DNA from: Bacteroidota bacterium
Lineage (GTDB): Bacteria > Bacteroidota > Bacteroidia > Bacteroidales > Prolixibacteraceae
NCBI GenBank assembly: GCA_030695265.1
Contig: JAUYTA010000371.1
Span: forward strand, 1 to 14,786
Length of the DNA: 14,786 bases
Reading direction: 5' to 3'
Numbering within the stretch: position 1 is the stretch's first letter; each line of letters starts with the position of its first letter. Of the stretch, positions 5,391 to 13,821 are shown piece by piece. Both the position numbers and the translations under genes were made by a program. The notes beneath the pieces were generated by a model. That model made no database searches and was not told the origin of the DNA. It worked only from the letters and a program-made list of their open reading frames with translations.

Positions 5391-8366
5391 ATAATACTCC
5401 TTGATGTAGTCGTAAGCCCGGTTGAAAAGGTCTTCGTCTTTGATCTGATATTTTGTCCAAAGAACTTTTCGAAGTTCGCGTTTGACTTCTCTTTCGCCGA
5501 CGGTGGAGTTTTGCCAGCCATCAAAGCGAACTACTCTTACAATTTCGTCAATGTCGTTTACAATGCGCTCAACAATTGCGGGTGTTGTATCGGTCTTTAA
5601 TTCCAAAAATAAATCTGTAAGGGCAGCTTTTGCACTTTTTTGTACTGCCTGTGTCTCTGTTTGCTTCTCTGCCTGAAGTGTCTCTTTTGCAATCTGACAA
5701 AGTTCCTTGATGAATTCAATGGAACTTATCAGTCCTTTTTCGGCTTTATCTCTCAAAGCTTCCAACCGCTCGCTAAGCTTTTTAAAGATTGGGTTATTCC
5801 CGTGTTTACTTAATCTTCCGGTAAGTATTTTCAAAACTTTTTTCGCCTGATTCGGGTCTTTTTTATTCATTAGATTATCAATCACATCCGCATCTAAAAC
5901 CATTTCTTCCATGTCGTGATTGATTCCTGTAACATGTATGTGTTCATGTATCAGAGTAGTGGTTTGTGCTCCCAGAGCATGCCAGAGCAAACGGCCATTG
6001 TCGTCGGACGCTGGTTTTACCGAGATAAAAACCTGAGCAAGCCACTTGTAGTCGTTGTGAAATTGATTCAATATGGAATCGGGCGAAAGTGCCTCCCAAA
6101 GTTTCGAAAGACTGCTGAAATCTTTTGCAAATGCATCTCTCTTTGCATTGGTATCAATGCAATCCTGTGCTTTCTGTAATCCTTCAAAACCGATAATCGT
6201 TCGGTCAATACCAAAGAAATGAGCCAAACATTTCGCCATCCATTCCGGAAGTTGGTCTTTTAGTTCCTGTAGATTGGTAATAACTGTTTTTACACTTTCT
6301 TCGTCAAATGCCAATGCTTTTGCGGTGTCGTCAAAAACGCCAAAATAATCAACTATTCTCCCGAATGTTTTATTCGGGAACAAACGATTGGTGCGGCAAA
6401 TTGCTTGTAAAAGTGTATGGTCTTTCAGCGATTTGTCCAAATACATGGTTTGCAAAATCGGAGCATCAAAACCGGTCAGTAACTTGGCAGTTACAATTAA
6501 AAATTTCAGAGTAGAATCCGCATCATTGAATTTCTCAATTACTTTTTCTTGCTGATCCTTGTCCTTCGCCCACTTTTGTTTGAAATCTAAATCATCATTG
6601 GATGATGAACTAATAACCACTTCGCTGGCTTCTGAACTTATTAATTGATCTAATTCTTCTTTGTATTGAATGCAGGCATAACGGTCTGGTGTCACAATCA
6701 TGGCTTTCAATCCTTCAGGCTCTACACGATTGGTGAAATGTTCCACTATATCCGCTGTAATGATCTTTACACGTTCTGGTGATTTTAGAAATACAGCCAT
6801 GTTTGCAGCTTTCTGACTGAGTTTATTCCGGTCATCTTCGCTCAGATCGTTGGCCATTTCTTTGAAAGCAATGTCCAGACTTTCTTTGTCGATATGGTAA
6901 TCGGGCAAACGTGGTTCGAAGTGCAAAGGTAAAGTTGCATTGTCGCGAATACTTTCCTGAAAAGTATAGCGGCTCATGTATCCGCCGATATCCTGTTCGG
7001 CGCCAAATGCCCAGAAGGTGTTTTTATCTGCTTTGTTGATGGGTGTTCCGGTCAAACCAAACAAGAAAGCATTGGGCAAAGCATTTCGCATCTTTCGGCC
7101 CAAATCACCTTCCTGAGTTCGGTGAGCCTCGTCAACCATCACAATAATATTTCCTCTTTTATTCATATTGGCATAAGCATCTTTAAACTTATGTACCATG
7201 GTAATGATGATTTTACGCGAATCCTGCTCCAGCAATTGATACAACTCCCGTATATTATCTGTTGTTACCATGTTTGGAACTTCGGCGGTATTGAAAGTCG
7301 CCGTAATCTGAGTATCCAGATCAATACGATCCACCACAATCATCACCGTTGGATTGTTTAAATCCTGTTGCTTTCGCAATTTCTGAGCAGCAAACAACAT
7401 CAGTAATGATTTTCCGGAACCTTGAAAATGCCAGATCAATCCTTTTTTGATGATGCCTTCTTTTACCCGTTCAACGATGGCATTTGCACCTTCGTATTGC
7501 TGATAACGACAAACGACTTTAATTTTCTTTTTCTTGCTGTTGGTGGCGTAAACATTGAAATACTGCAAAATATCCAATAGCGTCGAAGGCTTGAGCAAAT
7601 GAGTCAATTGTCCGGCAATGTCGTTCAATCCAATAAAATGACTTAGTTCGTCTTTGTCATCCTCCAAACGCCAAGGCGCCCAAAATTCCAATGGAGTTCT
7701 GACTCCTCCGATAAATACTTCTTTTCCTTCAGTGGCGAACGAAAACACATTGGGAACGAACAATTGAGGAACAGCATTTTCATACACCACATGAATATCA
7801 TGCGCCGCATCGAACCAACTGACAGCGGGCCGTACCGGCGTTTTTGCTTCGCCAACAACCAATGGAATGCCATTGACAAACAAAACGATATCGGGAATTT
7901 TCACTTCCCGTGATTGCATTCGGAACTGATTGGTGAGGATAAAACTGTTGTTCTTTAAAACTTCAAAATCGAGTAACCGGATGGCAATATGCTGATTGTT
8001 TTTCCCAAAAGGCAAAGTCATTTCGCCCCGCAGCCATCGTGCAAATTCTTGGTTGGCTCGAACCAACCCAACTGTATTAACGGTGATCAGAATAGCCCTG
8101 AGTTTATGAATCACTTCATCAGCACGTTCGGGTTGAGCGGCAATATCAGGATTGAGTCGGCAAAGCGCTTGTTTTAACTCCTGCTCGGCAAGTACATCGG
8201 TAAGTTCGCGGTGCAACAACTCAGACTGAACATAGCGCCATTTAGTTTCATCTTCATATAGAACACCATCATCCGCTACCATATTGCCATTAACCGAATT
8301 CAGATTCAACCCGGTTAACTGGTGGATGATAAAATGTTCGACGCTATTTTGTTCGTTGAAGTGCAT
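5388..8366 (-). CDS. hsdR: Type I restriction enzyme, R (nuclease/translocase) subunit
   Basis: 992-residue HsdR, the motor and nuclease of the type I restriction complex; it translocates unmodified DNA past the HsdM2S core and cuts at a distance. The N-terminal PD-(D/E)XK nuclease shows PD at 158-159 and E173-A-K175 (GIPLVVGEAKT). The motor has Walker A FQGSGKS (314-320), DEAH (412-415), motif III GLTGTP (437-442) and motif VI QAICRTNRL (654-662). The C-terminal helical region for docking on HsdM is present, so the protein looks complete and active. It is the last gene of the operon, starting 7 nt after the darG stop codon, which suggests coupled translation. Its own stop codon abuts the HNH remnant. 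Placing the nuclease last fits the need to modify host DNA before cutting begins. Confidence 0.96.
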   Translation of the reverse strand: MHFNEQNSVEHFIIHQLTGLNLNSVNGNMVADDGVLYEDETKWRYVQSELLHRELTDVLAEQELKQALCRLNPDIAAQPERADEVIHKLRAILITVNTVGLVRANQEFARWLRGEMTLPFGKNNQHIAIRLLDFEVLKNNSFILTNQFRMQSREVKIPDIVLFVNGIPLVVGEAKTPVRPAVSWFDAAHDIHVVYENAVPQLFVPNVFSFATEGKEVFIGGVRTPLEFWAPWRLEDDKDELSHFIGLNDIAGQLTHLLKPSTLLDILQYFNVYATNSKKKKIKVVCRYQQYEGANAIVERVKEGIIKKGLIWHFQGSGKSLLMLFAAQKLRKQQDLNNPTVMIVVDRIDLDTQITATFNTAEVPNMVTTDNIRELYQLLEQDSRKIIITMVHKFKDAYANMNKRGNIIVMVDEAHRTQEGDLGRKMRNALPNAFLFGLTGTPINKADKNTFWAFGAEQDIGGYMSRYTFQESIRDNATLPLHFEPRLPDYHIDKESLDIAFKEMANDLSEDDRNKLSQKAANMAVFLKSPERVKIITADIVEHFTNRVEPEGLKAMIVTPDRYACIQYKEELDQLISSEASEVVISSSSNDDLDFKQKWAKDKDQQEKVIEKFNDADSTLKFLIVTAKLLTGFDAPILQTMYLDKSLKDHTLLQAICRTNRLFPNKTFGRIVDYFGVFDDTAKALAFDEESVKTVITNLQELKDQLPEWMAKCLAHFFGIDRTIIGFEGLQKAQDCIDTNAKRDAFAKDFSSLSKLWEALSPDSILNQFHNDYKWLAQVFISVKPASDDNGRLLWHALGAQTTTLIHEHIHVTGINHDMEEMVLDADVIDNLMNKKDPNQAKKVLKILTGRLSKHGNNPIFKKLSERLEALRDKAEKGLISSIEFIKELCQIAKETLQAEKQTETQAVQKSAKAALTDLFLELKTDTTPAIVERIVNDIDEIVRVVRFDGWQNSTVGEREVKRELRKVLWTKYQIKDEDLFNRAYDYIKEYY

Positions 8367-8373
8367 TGGAAGT

Positions 8374-9423
8374 TTAAGCTATGTAAAGTTTTCTCTCGTA
8401 ATCGCCAAGATGATCCAATGCTATACTGATGTATTCTTCGGTGATTAAATTTTTCTTTCTCTCATTCCAATTCTGTATTTTTTCAAAAAGCTCATTTTTG
8501 GTTATGCCTGGTTGCTGGCTCTTTAAAAAATGGGTTGAAGCAAGTATTTCTAAAGAAAGTGTTGTTTCAAATCCTTCAATAACTTGAAACAGATTTTCCA
8601 GGCGTTGTTTTTGTTCAAAACTTAAATTTGTTTTGACATAGGTTTCAATCTCGTCATATCTTTCGTAATTGAGTTGCAATGGTTCAAAAGCTCTTGCCTT
8701 CATTTGTTCCATCCCCTTAAGGTATTTCCCATTTAAAGCATACAGAACTTTTTCAACTGCCTGTGCATATGGGCCGTAAATATAAGGTGCAAATTGTAGT
8801 CGCAATGGTTCCCCACTCTTTTGCAGAAAGTAAGCCAATTTATTTGCTGCAAAAACGGTAGCTATTTCACCTAATTTCTCGTACTTAAAAAGTGCATAAA
8901 GCAGCATGGCTCTTGCATCGGTTAGACCATACTCCTTTCTAACTTCTTCCTTTTGTAATATTTCTTTTACCGCGTCATTAGGTTCAAAGACGGTAATGGA
9001 AACATTTGAAAGATTCCCAAGATATTTATCTATTAAGAACTTTACTTTTTCCCATTTTAATCCACCATTTCCGCACCCTAACGGTGGAATTGCAATACTC
9101 TGTATCTTATATTCGCCAATGACTTTTACAAGATCTTTTAATCCTTCTTCAATGTAATTGTATTGCGATTTTTTAAACCATTCTGTTTTGGTAGGGAAAT
9201 TAATGATGATCTTCTCTCCATCTAAGGTGTTTTCACTAACAACAAGCATTTTCCCAATTTGCATCTCACCCTTTTTGCATGCACTGGCGTAAATTTTAAA
9301 GTTAGTGGGGTAATGTTCTTTGAATTGCAAAGCAATTCCTTTCCCCATTACACCAACCGTATTTACCGTGTTAACTAATGCTTGCGTATCGGCTTCGAGT
9401 AAGTTTCCTATTAAATAATTCAT
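8374..9423 (-). CDS. darG: DarG antitoxin: macrodomain DNA ADP-ribosyl glycohydrolase
   Basis: 349-residue two-domain antitoxin. The N-terminal macrodomain (about 1-150) opens MNYLIGNLLEADTQALVNTV and has the ADP-ribose-binding loop NTVGVMGKGIA (21-31), the FPTK segment with Lys79 (likely the catalytic lysine of DarG macrodomains) and the PPLGCGNGGL loop (113-122). From the characterised family, it removes ADP-ribose from DNA bases, reversing DarT. The C-terminal half (about 165-349; LQKSGEPLRL and APYIYGPYA segments) matches the DarG C-terminal domain, which binds and blocks DarT directly. Its ATG overlaps the darT stop codon in ATGA (9420-9423), so toxin and antitoxin are translationally coupled. 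Both domains look intact. It sits inside a type I restriction operon, between hsdS and hsdR. Confidence 0.93.
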   Translation of the reverse strand: MNYLIGNLLEADTQALVNTVNTVGVMGKGIALQFKEHYPTNFKIYASACKKGEMQIGKMLVVSENTLDGEKIIINFPTKTEWFKKSQYNYIEEGLKDLVKVIGEYKIQSIAIPPLGCGNGGLKWEKVKFLIDKYLGNLSNVSITVFEPNDAVKEILQKEEVRKEYGLTDARAMLLYALFKYEKLGEIATVFAANKLAYFLQKSGEPLRLQFAPYIYGPYAQAVEKVLYALNGKYLKGMEQMKARAFEPLQLNYERYDEIETYVKTNLSFEQKQRLENLFQVIEGFETTLSLEILASTHFLKSQQPGITKNELFEKIQNWNERKKNLITEEYISIALDHLGDYERKLYIA

Positions 9424-10070
9424 AAGAAATAGAATTTTTGTTTTGGATTTATTAATACCGGTATAGTTGAATTTAATTTTTCCAAAATTACCAGCACTTC
9501 ATCTCTTTTTTCTTCATTTAAAACAACAATTGCTTTAACGTATTCTACCGGAACATGTTCCTTTACCAGGAACTCTGCATGTTTTTTACGCACCCGGTCT
9601 TCATCTCCATCAGCATTTTCATCACGAAAATCGGTAGTATTTATTGAATGCCAATCAACCTTGTTTTGAATATTCTCCAATTTTTTATAAAACTTCGTGA
9701 TAGCTGATGCTGCATTTCCATTGGTATAACACCATTGTAATTCAGATGAAGTAATGTCTGTAAGCCTACAACACAAATAAATAATGTCTCCTTGCGGACG
9801 AGAAGGAACTCCATGACCGGTAATGATATTATAAAGCATTGGCGTTCGAACTGAAAAGTAGAAAGGAACGTAATCGTTAACCACCGTATCAGGGAAACAT
9901 TTTACAATAGCTCTATCTCGTCGTGTAATTACGTCCTGGCTACCAATGGTTACAAAGTCAGGATCATTTCTACCTGCATTCTTGCAATACAATCCATGAC
10001 GCAGATTTTGATCCAGATTCTGAATTGGAATAATCCTATATAAGTTGATTTTTTCAAGGTCAATCGCCAT
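9420..10070 (-). CDS. darT: DarT toxin: DNA ADP-ribosyltransferase
   Basis: 216-residue DarT (DUF4433 family), which attaches ADP-ribose from NAD+ to bases in single-stranded DNA and blocks replication; DarTG systems are known to act against phages. Visible hallmarks are the N-terminal LRHGLYCK segment (23-30), the RRDRAIVKCFPD stretch (50-61), VPFYFSVRTPMLYNI (68-82), YTNGNAAS (115-122) and HAEFLVKEHVPVEY (164-177), in which Glu166 is the expected catalytic glutamate. The length is usual for DarT and no break is seen, so it is likely active. It begins 18 nt after hsdS and overlaps darG by 4 nt. I cannot tell from sequence alone whether it modifies thymidine or guanosine (DarT2 or DarT1 class). 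No clear separate promoter is visible in the gap. Confidence 0.93.
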   Translation of the reverse strand: MAIDLEKINLYRIIPIQNLDQNLRHGLYCKNAGRNDPDFVTIGSQDVITRRDRAIVKCFPDTVVNDYVPFYFSVRTPMLYNIITGHGVPSRPQGDIIYLCCRLTDITSSELQWCYTNGNAASAITKFYKKLENIQNKVDWHSINTTDFRDENADGDEDRVRKKHAEFLVKEHVPVEYVKAIVVLNEEKRDEVLVILEKLNSTIPVLINPKQKFYFL

Positions 10071-10088
10071 GGTTTAAAAATAGAAAAT

Positions 10089-11243
10089 TTATCCTAATAT
10101 CTCATTCAACAACTTCTGCTTTAAATTCTTCAAGGTGGTTTTTTGTTGCCTGAGTTGATCCATTGTTAAATCAAACTGTTTGAAGATGGCAATCAGCTCT
10201 TGTTGCTTTTCTTTTTTCGGCAAAGTGAATTCCTGTTGCGCTAAAGTTTTGTTTTTTATTGTTGGCGAAAGTGAACCTTCCGAAATTTGAACGGCTCTGC
10301 TCATAAACGCATCCGACTGCATAAAATAAGGCAGAAAATCCTTTTCGATGTGTTTTTCGTTGGCTCTTAAAATCATGCTGTGCGCGGATGCAATACCATC
10401 GAAATGCGATACTGCCAACTTTCGCAAATAGGCTCTGCGTTTGCCGAAAATAATATCGCCTTTGTAAATTTTTAGTTTGGTTCCAATCACATCATCAGGA
10501 ATTCCGGTCCGTTCAATTCGAAGGTTATCAGCATCTAAATGTTCCAACCCAACATAGGTGGTTAATTCTGTTTTCTTTGGTTCAACCCGTTCCGAAATAT
10601 TGATGGCAACTTTATCAAACCGCACTGTTTCAAAGTTGTTTGCTGTTAAATGAGTTCCGAATTGCTGCTTTTCATTGAATAAATCTTTGAGCAAGTTGTT
10701 TTTCAATTTCAATAAATTCTTCTCCTGCCCCTCCACCTGCTCCATAGCCTTTTCGAGGGATTGAAAAAGTGAGGCTATTTGTTTTTGCTCTTCGAGGGGA
10801 GGAAGGGGGAATTCATGTTTGGATAAGTGTTGCCACTTGGTTCTTGGCAAAGTTGTTCCAATTGAAGAATCTACGGCTTGCTTCAAGAAAGACTCCGTGG
10901 TAAGGAAGTAAGCAAGAAGTTCTTGACTTAATTTTTTGTCGTCTTTCGTTCTGAGAACTAAAATATCTCCAGAGCAAATACCATCAATAGGCGCAATAAC
11001 AACCTTTTTTAAATATGCTCTAATCTTACCAAATAGAACATCATTCTTTTTGAAGGTTTTTTTAAATGTAACACCATCGTTCAAATCACCAAATTGCTTC
11101 AAGTTAATGTTCTCTGGTTCAATATGCTCAAAACCAACATATTTAATAAAGCCTTCTTCAATAGGATTATTAGAAGTATTTCTTAACTCAGAAACAATAC
11201 TTCCAATTTGAACAATACACCATTTATCTTTTCTCAACTTCAT
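10089..11243 (-). CDS. hsdS: Type I restriction-modification specificity subunit
   Basis: 384-residue HsdS, which reads the two halves of the bipartite DNA target for both methylation and restriction. It has the classic layout: target-recognition domain 1 (about 5-145), a central conserved helix (about 150-190, ending KNNLLKDLFN), domain 2 (about 203-343) and a C-terminal helix (345-384, ending LKQKLLNEILG). The two recognition domains are clearly related: YVGFEHIEPENI (35-46) aligns with YVGLEHLDADNL (230-241), and FGKIRAYLKK (71-80) with FGKRRAYLRK (266-275), a period of 195 residues. Its ATG overlaps the stop of the DUF1016 gene in ATGA. No invertase gene or second hsdS lies in the window, so phase variation is not indicated here. 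The recognition sequence cannot be read from the protein. Confidence 0.95.
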   Translation of the reverse strand: MKLRKDKWCIVQIGSIVSELRNTSNNPIEEGFIKYVGFEHIEPENINLKQFGDLNDGVTFKKTFKKNDVLFGKIRAYLKKVVIAPIDGICSGDILVLRTKDDKKLSQELLAYFLTTESFLKQAVDSSIGTTLPRTKWQHLSKHEFPLPPLEEQKQIASLFQSLEKAMEQVEGQEKNLLKLKNNLLKDLFNEKQQFGTHLTANNFETVRFDKVAINISERVEPKKTELTTYVGLEHLDADNLRIERTGIPDDVIGTKLKIYKGDIIFGKRRAYLRKLAVSHFDGIASAHSMILRANEKHIEKDFLPYFMQSDAFMSRAVQISEGSLSPTIKNKTLAQQEFTLPKKEKQQELIAIFKQFDLTMDQLRQQKTTLKNLKQKLLNEILG

Positions 11244-12349
11244 GCCTCTTCCTGATTTAAAAGTTGGATAAATGTTTGTTTATCGGGTAAAACGGTACGG
11301 TATCGGCTGGCGAATATCTGGTCGTTGTTTTCAGGCAGGGTAAATTCAACCAATGTTTGGCTTTTGTCTTTGCAAAGTACAATACCGATGGTTTTGTTTT
11401 CGTCGGGCAGTTTCACAACCCGGTCATGGTAGTTCACATACATCTGCATTTGCCCAATGTCCTGATGGGTTAACTCACCAATTTTTAGGTCAATCACCAC
11501 AAAGCATTTCAGCAATCGGTTAAAGAAGACAAGGTCGGCTTTATAGTGTTTTTCGTCAATGGTCATCCTGAACTGCCTTGCTACAAAAGTAAATCCCTTG
11601 CCCAGTTCAAGTAGAAAATGTTCGAGTTTGTCGATGATTTCGGTTTCGAGTTCGCTTTCGGAGTATTGGTGTTTATCGGGTAAATCAAGAAATTCGAGAA
11701 TATAAGGGTCTTTGAGTATATCCAATGGTTTTTCAATAATTTGCCCTTTTTCGGCCAATTGCATGATGCCTGCTTTATCGCGACTGAGAGCCAGTCGCTC
11801 GTATAAAGCAGTATCAAATTGCCGTTGCAGCTCTTTTAAACTCCAATTATTAGCTGCACATTCTATTTCATAAAAACTACGTTCATCAGGGTTTTCAATG
11901 CGAATTAGTTTAAGATAGTGCGACCATGAAAGGATGAATTTACGAGAAACCGTCTCGGAAATTTCATTTGCATTATTTTCAATAATTTGCAATTCAGCAA
12001 AAATGGTTGGTCGAATTGGGATTTCTTCATTTTCAATAAGTTGTAATTGCGCAGACGATTTCTGCGCAATTGAATAGGTGAGAAAAAACTGCCGCATCTG
12101 CTCAAGATTCCGTTTTGAAAATCCTTTTCCAAATTGAGCAGTAAGCCGTATTGAAAGTTCCTTTAAAACCTGCTTGCCATATTCGGCACGTTCTTTTCCT
12201 TGTTGTTCATCTTCAACGATCATTCTCCCAATTTCGAAGTAGGTGTAAACCATCGTTTGGTTTACAGCGCGCACTACATTTTGCCTTGCCGCCTGCAAAA
12301 GCGTTGCAATCTGGGAGTATAGGCTATTTTTAATTAATGGTTTATTCAT
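11240..12349 (-). CDS. DUF1016 / YhcG-like PD-(D/E)XK nuclease-domain protein
   Basis: 369-residue protein of the DUF1016 (YhcG) family. The N-terminal DUF1016_N region (about 10-195; YFEIGRMIVEDEQQGKERAEYG, split here as residues 37-46 and 47-58) is followed by WSHYLKLIRI (142-151) and SLKELQRQFDTALYERLALS (170-189). The C-terminal nuclease fold has Asp272 in KADLVFFN and Asp287-Leu-Lys289 in FVVIDLKIGE, a D-xK variant of the PD-(D/E)XK core, with Gln300 behind it. It is thus a probable DNA- or RNA-cutting enzyme, unproven biochemically. It overlaps hsdM and hsdS by 4 nt each, so it is a built-in operon member. A 40-residue stretch (about 93-135) with two similar LQ(L/I)IEN motifs looks longer than in typical relatives. 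Confidence 0.9.
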   Translation of the reverse strand: MNKPLIKNSLYSQIATLLQAARQNVVRAVNQTMVYTYFEIGRMIVEDEQQGKERAEYGKQVLKELSIRLTAQFGKGFSKRNLEQMRQFFLTYSIAQKSSAQLQLIENEEIPIRPTIFAELQIIENNANEISETVSRKFILSWSHYLKLIRIENPDERSFYEIECAANNWSLKELQRQFDTALYERLALSRDKAGIMQLAEKGQIIEKPLDILKDPYILEFLDLPDKHQYSESELETEIIDKLEHFLLELGKGFTFVARQFRMTIDEKHYKADLVFFNRLLKCFVVIDLKIGELTHQDIGQMQMYVNYHDRVVKLPDENKTIGIVLCKDKSQTLVEFTLPENNDQIFASRYRTVLPDKQTFIQLLNQEEA

Positions 12350-13821
12350 GATTCAATCCCAATATTTTTAAGCTGTGCAAATAAATTATCAATGGAATCG
12401 TTGATTTGCTGTTGACCTGTTTTAATTTCAGCAATTAAATCTTCGGTATTGTGTGCGTTTTCTACAGCAGCTTGTTTTACATACAGTTGCAAACTCAGGT
12501 TACCATTGTTTTCCAACACTTCTTTATTGGCCATTACTTTGGCAAAACCTTCAGCATCTTTAAATTTCCAGTAAGCTTCGCTTATCTTTTTAATGTGCTT
12601 TGGTTCCAACCAGGCATTGGTGCGGTCAATTCGTAATTCATCTTTTGCATCAATAAAAATGATTTTGCCTTTGCGCTCTTTTGGCTTTTTCATACGGCAA
12701 ACCAGCAAACAACTTTCCATGCTGCTGTTGTAAAAGAGGTTCTTGCCCAAGCCAATCACAGCATCCACATAATCTTCTTTAATCATGCGCCGGCGTATGT
12801 CGCCTTCGGCATCGCGAAACAATACGCCATGCGGCCAAAGCACCACACTGCGCCCGGTTTCAGGGTTGAGGCTTTTCATGACGTGTTGTTGAAAGGCATA
12901 GTCGGCGCAACCCTGTGGCGGAGTTCCCCAGATGTTGCGTCCAAACGGGTCGTTCATCCATTTCTGCTGGCTCCATTTCTTTACGCTGTAAGGAGGATTG
13001 GCCATAATCACATCAAACTGTTTCAGTTCGTCGTTTTCCAATATTTGCGGGCTGTCGAGTGTATCGCCCTGCACAATCAAAAATTCATCGACATTGTGCA
13101 TAAACATGTTAATGCGGGCAATGGCCGAAGTAATCAGGTTTAACTCTTGTCCGTATAATTTCAGGGTGCGGTATTCTTTGCCCTGTGCTTTCAGGTGCAA
13201 AGCCGCACTAAGCAAAATACCACCACTTCCACAGGTGGGGTCATATATACTTTCGGTGCTTTGCGGGTCGGTAATTTGAGTCATAAGTTTTACAACTGTG
13301 CGGTTGGTGTAAAACTCGGCTGCAGTGTGCCCGCTATCGTCGGCAAATTTTTTAATCAGGTATTCGTAGCCTTCGCCCATAATGTCGTGAGGCACTTCGG
13401 CAATGGTGAGTTTCATTTTGCTAAAATGCTCAATCAGATCGAGCATCTTTTCGTCGCTCATGCGGCGTTTGTTGGTCCATTGGGCATCGCCAAACACATC
13501 GTGCAACATCTCAAAGTTGGCTTTTTCAATACCATTCAAGGCTTTTTGCAAAGCATCGCCCACATCAATGGTTTTCTTGCGAACATCGTCCCAATGGCAG
13601 TCTTTCGGAATCTGGAAACGGTGATTTTCGGCAAATTCAGCATAACTTAAATCGTTATCGCTTTCGTCCAAAGCTTGTTGAAATTCTTCATCCCATAAAT
13701 CGCTAACACGTTTAAAAAACAGCAAAGGGAAAATATATTGCTTAAAGTCAGCCGCATCAATCATTCCACGCAGTATGTTGGCTGCTCCCCAGAGGTAATC
13801 TTCGAGTTGTTTTTGAGTCAT
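12346..13821 (-). CDS. hsdM: Type I restriction-modification DNA methyltransferase subunit
   Basis: 491-residue HsdM, the N6-adenine methyltransferase of the type I system; two copies join one HsdS. The N-terminal helical domain (TQKQLEDYLWGAANILRG, residues 2-19) is followed by the catalytic domain with the AdoMet-binding motif DPTCGSGG (about 194-201) and the catalytic NPPY (about 275-278). The C-terminal helical tail that contacts HsdS is present. I chose ATG 13821 because MTQKQLEDYLWGAANILRG is a usual family start; the TTG at 13827 two codons upstream is a less likely alternative. Its stop overlaps the DUF1016 start in ATGA (12346-12349). It is the first gene of the operon; a phased repeat array lies 64-142 nt upstream. 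No clean TAnnTTTG/TTTG promoter pair is seen in that leader. Confidence 0.96.
   Translation of the reverse strand: MTQKQLEDYLWGAANILRGMIDAADFKQYIFPLLFFKRVSDLWDEEFQQALDESDNDLSYAEFAENHRFQIPKDCHWDDVRKKTIDVGDALQKALNGIEKANFEMLHDVFGDAQWTNKRRMSDEKMLDLIEHFSKMKLTIAEVPHDIMGEGYEYLIKKFADDSGHTAAEFYTNRTVVKLMTQITDPQSTESIYDPTCGSGGILLSAALHLKAQGKEYRTLKLYGQELNLITSAIARINMFMHNVDEFLIVQGDTLDSPQILENDELKQFDVIMANPPYSVKKWSQQKWMNDPFGRNIWGTPPQGCADYAFQQHVMKSLNPETGRSVVLWPHGVLFRDAEGDIRRRMIKEDYVDAVIGLGKNLFYNSSMESCLLVCRMKKPKERKGKIIFIDAKDELRIDRTNAWLEPKHIKKISEAYWKFKDAEGFAKVMANKEVLENNGNLSLQLYVKQAAVENAHNTEDLIAEIKTGQQQINDSIDNLFAQLKNIGIES

Noticed and set aside
5391..5460. Functional HNH gene of 104 codons starting within hsdR
   Set aside because: The first 24 codons are only the hsdR sequence in another frame, start at TTG, and show no HNH similarity. 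The domain lacks its first half.
10089..11243. Phase-variable hsdS
   Set aside because: No invertase, no second hsdS copy and no long inverted repeats or homopolymer tracts are visible in the window.
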